Of a DNA stretch of 64,000 bases, positions 44,548-53,485 are shown piece after piece. How positions within the stretch are numbered: the stretch's first letter is position 1; every line of letters starts with the position of its first letter. Both the position numbers and the translations under genes were made by a program. Where the stretch lies: assembly GCA_019637555.1 (NCBI GenBank), contig JAHBVK010000030.1, positions 1-64,000 on the forward strand. Reading direction: 5' to 3'. Origin of the DNA: Anaerolineae bacterium (GTDB taxonomy: Bacteria; Chloroflexota; Anaerolineae; Aggregatilineales; UBA2796). The notes beneath the pieces were generated by a model. It ran no database searches and had not been told where the DNA came from. It saw nothing but the letters and a program-made list of their open reading frames with translations.

Positions 44548-45354
44548 TTAGCCGCTGAGACTGCCTGCGCCGCCTTTACGATCAAGTCCGTAACTTCTTC
44601 GTGATGAGAGACCAGGAGGCACATGGCTGGATTTAACTTCCACCATGGTTGCGCCGATGTGTGCGGCTAGGGCACGCTGGGCATCCGGCGGGATGATCTG
44701 ATCATCGGTGGCGACCATGTACCAAGTGGGCAGGACTGTCCATGCCTGTACGCCGGATGGTGTGCCGAAAATGGCGGAATTGATCGGTTTTTGCACAGCC
44801 GCCATGATTTGCGCTTGCACGGGGTCAACGTCAGGAGCAAAAAACTTCAGGAAGCCTTCACGTTCAAACCAGAGATAACCTTTAGCATCAGGGCGCAGCG
44901 ACTCTAGGCTAGGTGGTGCGCCATTCGCCAACAAGCCCTGAACTGAACCACCCTCATCGAGCGCAAAGGCAGCGACATAGACCAGCCCGACGACATTGGG
45001 GGCATCCGTTCCTAGTTCACCGATGACCACGCCACCGTAGGAATGTCCGACGACGAGAGTCGGTCCGGTTTGCGTGGTCAATACTTGGCGAACAGCGGCG
45101 ACATCATCAGCAAGGGAGCTGAGTGGTAGCTGCACAGCCGTCACGTTGTAGTTCTCTGCCTGAAGCCGCTGGATCACCCCACTCCAACTCGTGCCATCTG
45201 CCCAAGCGCCATGCACTAATACGATGTTGTTCACTGTTCCCTGATCTTTCTGCGCCAAAACTGGCGCAACTACTGTTGATAGAATGACTAGACTGGCAAT
45301 GACGGCGAGTAGGATTCGCCCCGAATTCTGTAGGCTTGATTTGCGGTATTCCAT
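44548..45354 (-). CDS. Exported alpha/beta hydrolase with frameshifted C-terminus
   Basis: The 268-residue protein has a signal segment (SGRILLAVIASLVILSTVVAPVLA) and an alpha/beta hydrolase fold: VLVHGAWADGTSW (oxyanion), VVGHSYGG (nucleophile Ser), and the catalytic His in KSSHVP. AAGGGGAG precedes the ATG. After SSHVP the reading frame diverges from the family. The last 23 residues (GLSSRRSYGLDRKGG) are unrelated, while the next frame encodes LVSHHEEVTDLIVKAAQAVS and stops at 44544. One extra base near 44611-44620 explains this. The catalytic residues are intact, but the C-terminal helix is lost. The original stop is only 4 bp downstream. Confidence 0.88.
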   Translation of the reverse strand: MEYRKSSLQNSGRILLAVIASLVILSTVVAPVLAQKDQGTVNNIVLVHGAWADGTSWSGVIQRLQAENYNVTAVQLPLSSLADDVAAVRQVLTTQTGPTLVVGHSYGGVVIGELGTDAPNVVGLVYVAAFALDEGGSVQGLLANGAPPSLESLRPDAKGYLWFEREGFLKFFAPDVDPVQAQIMAAVQKPINSAIFGTPSGVQAWTVLPTWYMVATDDQIIPPDAQRALAAHIGATMVEVKSSHVPPGLSSRRSYGLDRKGGAGSLSG

Positions 45355-45450
45355 TGCTGATAGCTCCCCTTGAGTTAGTGTTGATTTTTGCCAACGACCA
45401 TCGCGAATAGCCGCCGGACATGACCAAGTTCTAGAACTAGAGTATGAAGC

Positions 45451-45705
45451 TTAACTATCTCTAACTGCGCTGTCCTCGATGCTTTCACGTATTTTTTGAT
45501 AGGCGCGTGTTGTTGAATTCCAGAAATGCAGCGCCGCTTCCGTTCTGCAAGACACGCCGAGTTTGCTGTAGATGTTATGAAGATGTGTCTCAACCGTTCT
45601 GGTGCTAATGAAAAGCTCTACGGCTATTTTGGAATTGCGTAATCCTTTGGAGACCAATTCCAAAATCATGTGTTCTTGTTTAGTTAGAGTGTCACGTTTG
45701 TGCAT
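45451..45705 (-). CDS. Short LuxR/GerE-type HTH regulator
   Basis: The 84-residue protein is a lone GerE helix-turn-helix (LTKQEHMILELVSKGLRNSKIAVELFISTRTVETHLHNIYSKLGVSCRTEA). It contains the conserved ETHLHNIYSKLGV recognition helix, but no sensory or receiver domain. It lies just upstream of the hydrolase gene on the same strand (96 bp), so it might regulate that gene. Confidence 0.85.
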   Translation of the reverse strand: MHKRDTLTKQEHMILELVSKGLRNSKIAVELFISTRTVETHLHNIYSKLGVSCRTEAALHFWNSTTRAYQKIRESIEDSAVRDS

Positions 45706-45952
45706 TGCCTACCTCCGAATTGTGTGCCAGTTGATCGCTACCCCTTGAGCTTGTGGACATGGGATTGTCTGAGCTGCTAAGCACAACTCGGTTTAACTAT
45801 CAACGCGCCACTTGGTATACTTTTTAGGATAATGGGACTGAGCGGCAGTGTCACCGTATATCGGTTCATACATAACTTCCTATCGCTTCTTATTACTTCT
45901 CAATTTATAGACTTTGTAAGCTTCGCCATCTCACAGGAGAAAGGGGTTGTCG

Positions 45953-46174
45953 ATGGGACAACGCTTTTACGGTGATCGCGATCACGCTTTTGGGCAGCTT
46001 ATGTTGACCCTGCGCTCTGCTATGGGGCTTACACAATCGCAGTTGGGGGAAGCTTTAAATGTCTCAAGTCGGGCAGTTGGGGATTGGGAGGCGGGCGCAA
46101 GCTATCCTAAAGCTGATCGGCTTAAACAATTCATTACCCTTGCAGTCAAGCATAAAGCGCTGCGTAAAGTATGA
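45953..46174 (+). CDS. XRE-type HTH fragment of a frameshifted NB-ARC/TPR regulator
   Basis: ATG 45953 follows AAGGGG by 6 bp. The 73-residue product is a helix-turn-helix (FGQLMLTLRSAMGLTQSQLGEALNVSSRAVGDWEAGASYPKADRLKQF), which in homologous Chloroflexota proteins is the N-terminus of a single HTH-ATPase-TPR regulator. Here it ends at a TGA at 46172. The next frame reads ...YEAEDIRVLWQVSHQRVLLDETWL, the expected continuation. Thus a +1 frameshift at about 46165-46173 separates HTH and ATPase. Confidence 0.8.
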   Translation: MGQRFYGDRDHAFGQLMLTLRSAMGLTQSQLGEALNVSSRAVGDWEAGASYPKADRLKQFITLAVKHKALRKV

Positions 46175-48656
46175 AGCTGAAGATATTCGGGTGCTATGGC
46201 AAGTGTCCCACCAAAGGGTGTTGCTGGACGAAACGTGGCTGGCAAGCCTGCTAATGATGCCGCTCGAACAGGAAACGAAGGTCGCCGCGGTCAACATACA
46301 GCGGCAGGCGAGCAAACAGCAAGCGATGATCAACCTGCCGATGCAGGCAACTCCGTTTATTGGACGGACTGCCGAACTAGCCGATATTGATAACATTCTG
46401 GCTAATCCGGCTTGTCGCCTGTTGACCTTGCTTGGTCCGGGAGGAGTCGGCAAAACACGCTTGGCGCTGGAATTCGCAGCGCGTCATGCCGACAAGTTCA
46501 GCAGTGGGACTGCCTTTATCCCATTGGCATCCGTTGGCACGCCAGCCCATGTCGCCTCAGCAATCGCTGACAGGCTCAGCCTCAACTTCGCCGGTCAATC
46601 CGACCCCATCGCCTTTTTGCTCGGCTATCTATCCGAGCACCAGATGCTGCTAATACTCGATAATTTTGAGCATCTACTGGAAGGTACAGGTACTGACCTG
46701 ATCCTCAAGATCATTCAACATGCACCGCAGATCACCCTGTTGGTGACTTCGCGAGAGCGTTTGAACCTTCAGGTGGAATGGTTGTTTGATGTCGAGGGAC
46801 TTTCCTACCCATCAGGCAAGTTAATGGATGTGCCGCCAGATGTGACTGATTACAGCGCGGTTCAGCTCTTTGTGCAGCGGATTAAGCAGGTTCAGCCCAG
46901 CTTCTCCCCGTCCGAATCGGCACTTAGATCGATTGTGCAGATGAGCCAGCAGCTCGCGGGGATGCCGCTGGCGATTGAATTGGCTGCCGCTACCGTACGA
47001 ATACATTCTATTGATATGGTCGAGCAGCATCTGCGCGAGAATTTGGGCGCGCTCTCGACCACGCTGCGCGATGTTCCAGAGCGTCACCGCAGTATGCGTG
47101 CCGCCTTTGATCACTCCTGGAGTCTGCTTAACGAACCTGATCGCGTGATCTTTAGCAGACTGGCGATCTTTCACGGCAGTTTCACGGCGGAAGCAGCCAA
47201 GCAGGTATCAGGGGCAATGCCTTACGACTTAGGAGCGCTGATCGATAAGTCGCTGCTGCGCCAGTCTCAAGCTCAGGCTGTGGAGGCAACGGCTACCTCA
47301 GAACTGCGCTTCTTCATGCTGGAGCCAATCTATGAATATGCGTTGGAAAGGCTGCTGGAGCGCGGTGAATACGAAAAGTTGCAGCACAGCCATGCGGCGT
47401 ACTATCTGGCGCTCGTTGAAGATGCCGCCGCCCATTGGAACAGCCGGACAGCCGAAGGTGCTCTCAGTCGAGTCAGCCGCGAATACGACAACATTCATGC
47501 TGCGCTGGCGTGGTCACGGGCGAGCAGTCATCCGACAATAGGCTTGCAGATCGTTGTTGCGCTCACACCTTTCTGGCAGGTGCGCGGCTTTAGCGCTGAG
47601 ATTCGAGGCTGGTTGGCAGACTTGCTTGCGCTAGATGCCCACAATCAGAATTCTACGAGCATGGCGGTGCGGGTGCGTGCCTTAAATTGCGCAGCTATAT
47701 TAGCAACGGACAAGTCTGATTTTGCTGATGCTGCGCGGCTGCTCAAGGAGAGTCTCGCCATACGCCATACGCTCGGTGAAACGGGTAACGAAACAAGTTT
47801 ACTGATCAATGCTTCGCTCCAAGCGCGTGCGGTGGGGCAGTACCAACGCGCAACGGTGCTGATTGAAGATGCGCTGGCAGAACGCCGCAGCCTAGGTAAT
47901 CCCGGAGGGATCGCTGAGGCACTCCATATACTGGGGCTGGTGCTTCGTGAGCAAGGGGAGCTTGACGGTGCGCTAACGCACTTCCAAGAGTCTTTAACCA
48001 TCCGCCTTGGGATTGGAGATCGTGGCTCCGTAGCTCAGGCACAACTAGCACTTGGCGATGTTGCGCGTGACCGAGGGGAGGTGCTCCAGATGCGGCAATA
48101 TAGCGAAGAAAGTCTGGCAGTTTTTCGGGAGTTTGGAACGCAGTGGGCAATCGGTTTTGCGCTCAATAATTTGGCGTATGCCGCTTATCTGGAAGGCGAT
48201 TTAGCACAGGCGGTAGACCTCGCTAGTGAAAGCGTATCCGTGTTTCGAGCTATCGAGCGTAGGGCTGGACTTGGTGAGTCACTTATTACACTGGGGAACG
48301 TTCTCCGCGAACAAGGAAAAGTGGCAGCGGCAGACGAGTCACTGACAGAAGCATTGCAACTGGTGTGGGTGAACGGTCCACGCCTCTTTGTAGCGGTTGC
48401 TCTAGAAGGACTGGCAAGCACGATGGCACAAATAAGACAGATACCTTTGTCGGTGCGACTTCTCGGTGCAGCCTCCGCATTGCGAGAACAGATGGGTACC
48501 CCCATCCGCCCATCCGATCAACCGATGGTGGAGCAGACGCTCGTTTTCTTGCGTGCGGCAATCGGCGCTGACACTTTCCAATCCCTATGGGCGGAGGCGC
48601 GGTCTCAGCCGCTGGAACAGGTTGTGAATCATGGTAAACAAAGACTAGTGCACTAA
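46059..48656 (+). CDS. NB-ARC/AAA ATPase and TPR part of the frameshifted HTH regulator
   Basis: The reading frame is open from 46059, but the first ~38 residues overlap the HTH frame and are not homologous; meaningful sequence starts near 46173 (EAEDIRVLW). The protein has Walker A LLGPGGVGKTRLALEF, Walker B LLILDNFEHLL, sensor TSRERLNL, the winged-helix segment after RHRSMRAAFDHSWSLL, and a C-terminal set of TPR repeats (ALHILGLVLREQGELDGALTHF, VAQAQLALGDVARDRGE). This is the architecture of LuxR/AfsR-type STAND regulators. Without the fused HTH it lacks DNA binding, unless the reading frames are joined by +1 frameshifting. Confidence 0.85.
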   Translation: MSQVGQLGIGRRAQAILKLIGLNNSLPLQSSIKRCVKYEAEDIRVLWQVSHQRVLLDETWLASLLMMPLEQETKVAAVNIQRQASKQQAMINLPMQATPFIGRTAELADIDNILANPACRLLTLLGPGGVGKTRLALEFAARHADKFSSGTAFIPLASVGTPAHVASAIADRLSLNFAGQSDPIAFLLGYLSEHQMLLILDNFEHLLEGTGTDLILKIIQHAPQITLLVTSRERLNLQVEWLFDVEGLSYPSGKLMDVPPDVTDYSAVQLFVQRIKQVQPSFSPSESALRSIVQMSQQLAGMPLAIELAAATVRIHSIDMVEQHLRENLGALSTTLRDVPERHRSMRAAFDHSWSLLNEPDRVIFSRLAIFHGSFTAEAAKQVSGAMPYDLGALIDKSLLRQSQAQAVEATATSELRFFMLEPIYEYALERLLERGEYEKLQHSHAAYYLALVEDAAAHWNSRTAEGALSRVSREYDNIHAALAWSRASSHPTIGLQIVVALTPFWQVRGFSAEIRGWLADLLALDAHNQNSTSMAVRVRALNCAAILATDKSDFADAARLLKESLAIRHTLGETGNETSLLINASLQARAVGQYQRATVLIEDALAERRSLGNPGGIAEALHILGLVLREQGELDGALTHFQESLTIRLGIGDRGSVAQAQLALGDVARDRGEVLQMRQYSEESLAVFREFGTQWAIGFALNNLAYAAYLEGDLAQAVDLASESVSVFRAIERRAGLGESLITLGNVLREQGKVAAADESLTEALQLVWVNGPRLFVAVALEGLASTMAQIRQIPLSVRLLGAASALREQMGTPIRPSDQPMVEQTLVFLRAAIGADTFQSLWAEARSQPLEQVVNHGKQRLVH

Positions 48657-48826
48657 CAACAAGAATCACTGCACTGATCAAGGACGGAGTGAGGAAGCAT
48701 AGTGGGGGAAAAGGTGATCAGCGACTCTGAGGCGTATTAGGGCGAGATCAAGGCACTGCGAGACAAAAACTGATACGGCGTGCGGATCAACTAAGACGAC
48801 GGTGCTACGAATCTAGCAGATAGCTT

Positions 48827-49276
48827 TTAATCCTCGCGCAACCCTCGAATAAGCTGCCGCATCTCTGTGGCTAATTGCCGCACTTCTTCAATAGCTTGAT
48901 TTGCCCGCCACTCGACACGCTGCAAACGGGCACTCGTTTGACGCATTTCTTCCAATAAGGCGCGTTGACCTTCCATCGCCTGTCGATAGATCTCCGCTTC
49001 CTGTCGATCCACTTCGGCGACGGCGCGTTTGCCCTCAGCTTGCTGCCGAGCAGTCTCAGCGTTCTCCCGATGTTCCTCTGCTGCCGCTTGAGAGCTTGCT
49101 GCGTCCCGCCGAGACTGTTCTGCGAATTCGCGGTCTTGCTCCGCCGCTCCATAAATATTCGCCTCGGTTCGACGCAGTTCTGCGTCAAGTTGCCCTTGTT
49201 CATCGGCATTTTGCTGCTGGACACTATCCGTTGCAGATTTGTTTGAGTGTTGTCCACGTTTCGACTTCTGGCTCAC
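48827..49276 (-). CDS. Coiled-coil protein of unknown function
   Basis: The 149-residue protein has a basic N-terminus (MSQKSKRGQHSNKS). From about residue 30 it is one long charged alpha helix (AELRRTEANIYGAAEQDREFAEQSRRDAASSQAAAEEHRENAETARQQ... described in short pieces), rich in Glu, Gln, Arg and Ala with a repeated ~11/14-residue pattern. It probably forms a coiled-coil rod. No enzymatic motif is present. It is a single gene and I do not recognise the family. Confidence 0.75.
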   Translation of the reverse strand: MSQKSKRGQHSNKSATDSVQQQNADEQGQLDAELRRTEANIYGAAEQDREFAEQSRRDAASSQAAAEEHRENAETARQQAEGKRAVAEVDRQEAEIYRQAMEGQRALLEEMRQTSARLQRVEWRANQAIEEVRQLATEMRQLIRGLRED

Positions 49277-49581
49277 GGTTGTAGCCCCTTTCGCCGCTAT
49301 GAAAAACGGCTATATAAAAGGATACCACGTCCTTGTGATCGTAGAACCTGCGGCTTTTGCTGCGGGCTAGGCTAGCAACTACTGAGCGCAATTTGCCTGC
49401 TTACGTACCGTGATGACAGGGAGTATTAGGGTTGAAGGCATTAGCGCTTGATTGATCAGCAAGTCTATGATGAGTATGGCAAAGCGAATGTGCACTAACA
49501 ATACCAACGAGGAGGATACTTTTATGAGTATCCTCCCCGTGTATCTTTGGATCTATGTTTTCGTAGCGGAGTCAGTTTGAC
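49277..49581. other. 305-bp intergenic region with hairpin
   Basis: A perfect 10-bp hairpin (GGAGGATACT and AGTATCCTCC, loop TTTATG) at 49511-49536 lies 46 bp downstream of the epoxide hydrolase stop and probably terminates it, though a T tract is lacking. No other feature is seen. Confidence 0.5.
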
Positions 49582-50733
49582 TTACTGACGATCACGTAAT
49601 TGCTGCACGAAATCAGCAACATCCTTCGCGTAAATCTGCGGTTCCATCCAAGCGGTGAAGTGTCCGCCGCGCGGAAAGTCCGTGAAATGTTGCAGATTCA
49701 CGCGACGAGCAGCCCATTCGCGGGGCAGCGGTGCATCCATCGGGCAGTGGGCGACGGCTGCCGGAACCTCACTACGCTGCCCGTGCTTGGGCGATGGCGC
49801 TGCATGTGCCGCCGCGTAGTACCAGCGAAAAGATGATCCAATGGTTTCAGTTACCCAGTAGATCATTATATTCGTGAGTAACTCCTCCTTATCTTCCACT
49901 TCTCGCAGCAGCAGCAATAGCCACGCCGCCATCCCGACAGGCGAGTCGTTCATGGCAATGGCGAGAGTTTGCGGCTTGGTGGATTGAATCATATTGAAGG
50001 CACCCTCGCTCATCCACCACTGCTGAATGAAAGCGGCGAATTCCTGTTCCGGTGGCGTCAGCGAAGCAAAGTCAGTGGTGTGATCAGGGTAGCCCACATC
50101 AGTGAGATGAATGCCACTCAGAACATCGGGATGGTTAAGCGCCATCGCCTGTATGATCACAGAGCCAGCATCGCCGCCAGCGGCAACAAATTTCTGATAA
50201 CCCAGCACTTTGGTCATCAAGTTGGCGAACAATACAGCCAATTCGTCGTTGGACAGCGCCTTATGTTCCGAAAATCCAAACCCCGGAATGGATGCCACGA
50301 TCACATCAAAGGAATTGTTCGCCTCACCGCCGTGACGTGCCGGATCGGTAAGCAAAGGAATGACCCTGTGGAAGCGATAGAACGAGTCGGGCCAGCCATG
50401 TAACAGGAGGATCGGCGTCGGGTTTGGTCCCTTGCCCCGTTCGTGGATGAAATGAACCTCAACACCGTCAACGTTCGCTTTGAAGTGATTGAATTGGTTA
50501 AGGTAGCTTTCGTGCTTACGCCAGTCATAGTGGTGCTGCCAGTAGTCCGCAAGTTCCTTCATGAACCCCAGATCGGTGCCGTACTCCCATCCCGTGTTTT
50601 CTGTCCCATCAGTCCAGCGAGTTCTTTTCAAGCGCTCCTGAAGATCGTCAAGTGTTGCCTGCGGTACATCGATCTTGAACGGCTTCACCGATTCTTGAGT
50701 GTCGTTAGCTGCAGTTGGTTGCTTAGTCGCCAT
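49582..50733 (-). CDS. Epoxide hydrolase family protein with EHN domain
   Basis: The 383-residue alpha/beta hydrolase has the N-terminal EHN domain (FKIDVPQATLDDLQERLKRTRW), ILLLHGWPDSFYRFH with the HGWP oxyanion motif, and nucleophile Asp in AAGGDAGSVI. ADFVQQL and GGHFTAWMEP provide the catalytic His. Tyr residues in the cap (YYAAAHAAPS) fit the epoxide-activating role. It opens epoxides to diols; in EHN members activity on juvenile-hormone-like or small epoxides is known. It is 89 bp from an AraC-type regulator on the same strand, which may control it. Confidence 0.9.
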   Translation of the reverse strand: MATKQPTAANDTQESVKPFKIDVPQATLDDLQERLKRTRWTDGTENTGWEYGTDLGFMKELADYWQHHYDWRKHESYLNQFNHFKANVDGVEVHFIHERGKGPNPTPILLLHGWPDSFYRFHRVIPLLTDPARHGGEANNSFDVIVASIPGFGFSEHKALSNDELAVLFANLMTKVLGYQKFVAAGGDAGSVIIQAMALNHPDVLSGIHLTDVGYPDHTTDFASLTPPEQEFAAFIQQWWMSEGAFNMIQSTKPQTLAIAMNDSPVGMAAWLLLLLREVEDKEELLTNIMIYWVTETIGSSFRWYYAAAHAAPSPKHGQRSEVPAAVAHCPMDAPLPREWAARRVNLQHFTDFPRGGHFTAWMEPQIYAKDVADFVQQLRDRQ

Positions 50734-50822
50734 GATTCGCTCCGAATAGGTTAGGTGACTGTCACATCTGACCTCACGATCATATTCGGGACATTGCTGA
50801 CTGTATAGAATAAAAACGACAC

Positions 50823-51491
50823 CTAAAGATGAGCGATTTGAGCGGGAGTTTGTCCGATAAATTGTTTCAACGCTCTGGTCATGTGCGATTGATCCGCATA
50901 GCCAACTTGATGTACTGTGTTTACGATTGAGACCCCCTGTTGCAAAAGCAGAGCCGCCTGTCGAGCACGTTCAATTTGACGGATAACATTATGCGTCAGT
51001 CCAGTTGCCCGCAAAAAATGTCGCTGCACACTGCGCAAGGAAAGGTCGCTGATTGTCCCTTGTAGCACACCATCAATTACCGGATCGCAAATTAGCAGAT
51101 CATCGTGTACAAGCTTGCTGATAAAGGTTTCCGCATTTTCATAATTGGGATACTGCCATGTGCTGCTGTCGAGCCAGAAGGATTTATTGGGACTCGACTG
51201 AGGCAGGGTCATGCCCACGTTGAGCAAAGTTTTTGCGGGCAGAGATGGTAAATAGGTGCCGGGTTTGAACCTGATGCCAAGATGTTCATCTCCTTGGCAA
51301 TGGGGTACATGCATCGCTCTGGTCATCGCACCCCACACGTATAGGCGAGTCTGTCCCTCTTGTTTGGCAACAATGATGTCCCAACTGCCATCAGCAGAAA
51401 CGATATCGCAGCCATCGCTTTCCGCCACGGTGTGCCAGATCGTTTGCACAAAGGGAGAGTCCGATGGGCGTTCCTCATATACAACGGTCAT
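50823..51491 (-). CDS. AraC family transcriptional regulator
   Basis: The 222-residue protein ends in an AraC DNA-binding domain (LSLRSVQRHFLRATGLTHNVIRQIERARQAALLLQQG, VNTVHQVGYADQSHMTRALKQFIGQTPAQIA). The N-terminal ~120 residues (DIIVAKQEGQTRLYVWGA, GIRFKPGTYLPSL) are of the DUF6597/AraC-sensor type that binds a small ligand. It precedes the epoxide hydrolase gene on the same strand, so the two likely form a regulated unit. Confidence 0.9.
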   Translation of the reverse strand: MTVVYEERPSDSPFVQTIWHTVAESDGCDIVSADGSWDIIVAKQEGQTRLYVWGAMTRAMHVPHCQGDEHLGIRFKPGTYLPSLPAKTLLNVGMTLPQSSPNKSFWLDSSTWQYPNYENAETFISKLVHDDLLICDPVIDGVLQGTISDLSLRSVQRHFLRATGLTHNVIRQIERARQAALLLQQGVSIVNTVHQVGYADQSHMTRALKQFIGQTPAQIAHL

Positions 51492-51642
51492 GCAGTTAGT
51501 TTCTCCCCGTCACCTTACCCTATCATGACTCTAGCAAACTTGCCGTGTTTTAGCAGTTCAAGCAGGGCGGACGCATTATAAACGGAGCGGTCAGTGATGA
51601 TACATCTCACCGCTGACCACTACTGCAAGCGAATGAACGACA

Positions 51643-52230
51643 TTAGGAGATGAATTGGGCGACATCCTGCGCTATAGCCTCCGGCGACATGCCGTAAGCA
51701 TAGCTGCGGATCAGGGCACCCGCTTCGTTGACCAGAAACCACGTCGCTGTGTGCGAAACCAGGTAATCCACGTTGCTGCCTTCCGGCACATACTTCTCGT
51801 AGCGCACCGCAAAGATACTCGCCACTGGACGCACCCGCGTTTCGTCACCAGTCAAGCCGATGAAGCTGGAGTCAAACTTACTCAGATACTCGGCAAGCAC
51901 TGGCGGCGTATCGCGCTCCCCATCCACGCTGATGAACACGAAGGCGACCTTATCTGCCTTAGCGCCCAACGCTTTCTTGGCAGCCACGTAGTTCGCCAGA
52001 TTGACCGGACAAACATCAGGGCAGTAGGTGAATCCGAACGAGATGATCGCCACCTTTCCGTGCAGCGCACTCAGTTTCATCAACTCGCCGTGCGTGTCGA
52101 TCAACTGGAAATCGACCAGCGGCAGCGGCGGGCTGTAGACGCGGATATTGGGATCGGGAGTCGGTGTGGCAGCAGCGCTGCAACCCACTAGAAGTAGGCA
52201 CAGCACTCCAATAACACTCAAAAAACGCAT
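51643..52230 (-). CDS. SCO1/SenC copper chaperone lipoprotein
   Basis: ATG 52230 with AGGGTGA upstream gives a lipoprotein signal MRFLSVIGVLCLLLVGC (Cys17); an in-frame start at 52269 overlaps the preceding gene. The 195-residue product is a SCO1/SenC thioredoxin-fold protein: SFGFTYCPDVCPVN contains the copper-binding CxxxC, and VSHTATWFLV the third ligand His. SCO proteins load copper into the CuA site of cytochrome c oxidase. It is the last gene of a four-gene copper/respiration cluster. Confidence 0.93.
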   Translation of the reverse strand: MRFLSVIGVLCLLLVGCSAAATPTPDPNIRVYSPPLPLVDFQLIDTHGELMKLSALHGKVAIISFGFTYCPDVCPVNLANYVAAKKALGAKADKVAFVFISVDGERDTPPVLAEYLSKFDSSFIGLTGDETRVRPVASIFAVRYEKYVPEGSNVDYLVSHTATWFLVNEAGALIRSYAYGMSPEAIAQDVAQFIS

Positions 52231-52246
52231 CAGATCACCCTTGTGC

Positions 52247-52984
52247 TTAGTTCGCCAGCACGGGCACATCCAACGCGATTTCCGCGCCGGAAGCGAACTT
52301 GAGAGTTAGTTTGATCGTCGTGCCGGGCGCGAGATCATGCTTCAAGTTCATCATCATGATGTGCATGCCACCGGGCTTTAACTCGACCTTGCCGTGAGCG
52401 GCAATTTCAACACCGTTGGGCAGCGGCTGCATCTGCGCCACATCGTCCTTGACGATAGTTTCGTGGATTTCCACCATGCCTGCGGCATCCGTCGCGGCGC
52501 TCAGCAGAGTATCCGCACTGTCGCCCGTATTCTCGATGGTCAAATAAGCGGCACTGACTCCGCCCATGTCCATACCACCCATATCCATACCACCCATTGC
52601 AGCTGTCGCTTCAGCGGTGGCGTTTGAACCCATATCCATGCCAGCCATTGCCTCGGCGGTGGCTTCAGCAGTCGCTGACGATCCGCCCATGTCCATACCA
52701 GCCATCGCCTCGGCAGTCGCCGTGCCTTCCTCGTGTCCTTCCGCGACAGTTGCGCGGGCATATGCTTCGGTGATCGATATTGCGCCGACGGTGATACTTG
52801 CTTTTCCTGTCGTCGTTGTTTCACTATGATCGCTTGTCGCCTCGCTGTGCTCGCTCGTGGCTTCGCTGTGCTCAACCGCGGTAGCCTGATCTGGCGACGT
52901 ACTGCCGGGGGAGCCGCAGCCTGCCACGATTAACGCGAAGGCACCGATACAAGCGAGGCGTGTGAATTTGTCTAATGAACGCAT
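52247..52984 (-). CDS. PCuAC-type copper chaperone with Met-rich insertion
   Basis: The 245-residue lipoprotein (MRSLDKFTRLACIGAFALIVAGC) has the PCuAC fold split in two: ISITEAYARATVAEG is followed by a ~75-residue insertion with repeated MDMGG/AMAGMDMG blocks. VSAAYLTIENTGDSADTL resumes the core. The Cu(I) motif follows: EIHETIVKDDVAQM (H-x10-M) and GGMHIMM. An N-terminal His-rich stretch (EHSEATSEHSEATSDHSE) precedes the domain. The Met and His repeats are copper-binding in other proteins, so it may hold extra copper and pass it to SCO1 and the oxidase. It starts 34 bp after the cytochrome c gene and ends 16 bp before SCO1. Confidence 0.92.
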   Translation of the reverse strand: MRSLDKFTRLACIGAFALIVAGCGSPGSTSPDQATAVEHSEATSEHSEATSDHSETTTTGKASITVGAISITEAYARATVAEGHEEGTATAEAMAGMDMGGSSATAEATAEAMAGMDMGSNATAEATAAMGGMDMGGMDMGGVSAAYLTIENTGDSADTLLSAATDAAGMVEIHETIVKDDVAQMQPLPNGVEIAAHGKVELKPGGMHIMMMNLKHDLAPGTTIKLTLKFASGAEIALDVPVLAN

Positions 52985-53018
52985 GAGATTGAACCTTTCT
53001 TTCTGCCTGAGAACGTAG

Positions 53019-53408
53019 TTACTTCAATGTCAGCAGATAAGCGACCAGATCGTCGATCTGCACATTGCTCAACTTGGTAGCGTATGTCTGTGGCATCAGT
53101 CCGCCATCAAAACCCGCGACGATGTACTTATTGGGTTCTGTGATCGCCTCATGAAGATATTGCTCGGCACTGAGATCGGATTCCCGTTCGGCGGCGCGTG
53201 AAGCAACACCATAAAGACTTGGACCGATAATACGCTCATCCTGCTCCAAACTATGACAGCTACGGCACGCACCTGCTCCCGCGAACAACTCTCGTCCACG
53301 TTCTGCCGACTCAGACAGAGCAGCGGATGCCGCTTGTCCAGCACAGGCAGAAGTAATGGCAAGGATCGACGCCAGAGCGCACAGCCGCGCCGCAACAGAA
53401 ACACGCAT
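53019..53408 (-). CDS. Class I cytochrome c
   Basis: The 129-residue exported protein has a signal peptide (MRVSVAARLCALASILAITSACAG, possibly a lipoprotein cleaved at SAC). It carries one heme c site (CRSCH), followed by GPSLYGVASRAAERESDLSAEQYLHEAITEPNKYIVAGFDGGLMPQTY, whose Met is the probable axial ligand, and a C-terminal helix (QIDDLVAYLLTLK). It resembles small mono-heme cytochromes c that feed electrons to an aa3/caa3 oxidase, in keeping with the copper chaperones in the same cluster. Confidence 0.92.
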   Translation of the reverse strand: MRVSVAARLCALASILAITSACAGQAASAALSESAERGRELFAGAGACRSCHSLEQDERIIGPSLYGVASRAAERESDLSAEQYLHEAITEPNKYIVAGFDGGLMPQTYATKLSNVQIDDLVAYLLTLK

Positions 53409-53485
53409 CGTGCCTCCTCGGAGACAACATTAGTGAAAGTTGCTGTATTGCTTGACCGGTACGCTGGTTGGATCGCGTTGGTAGG

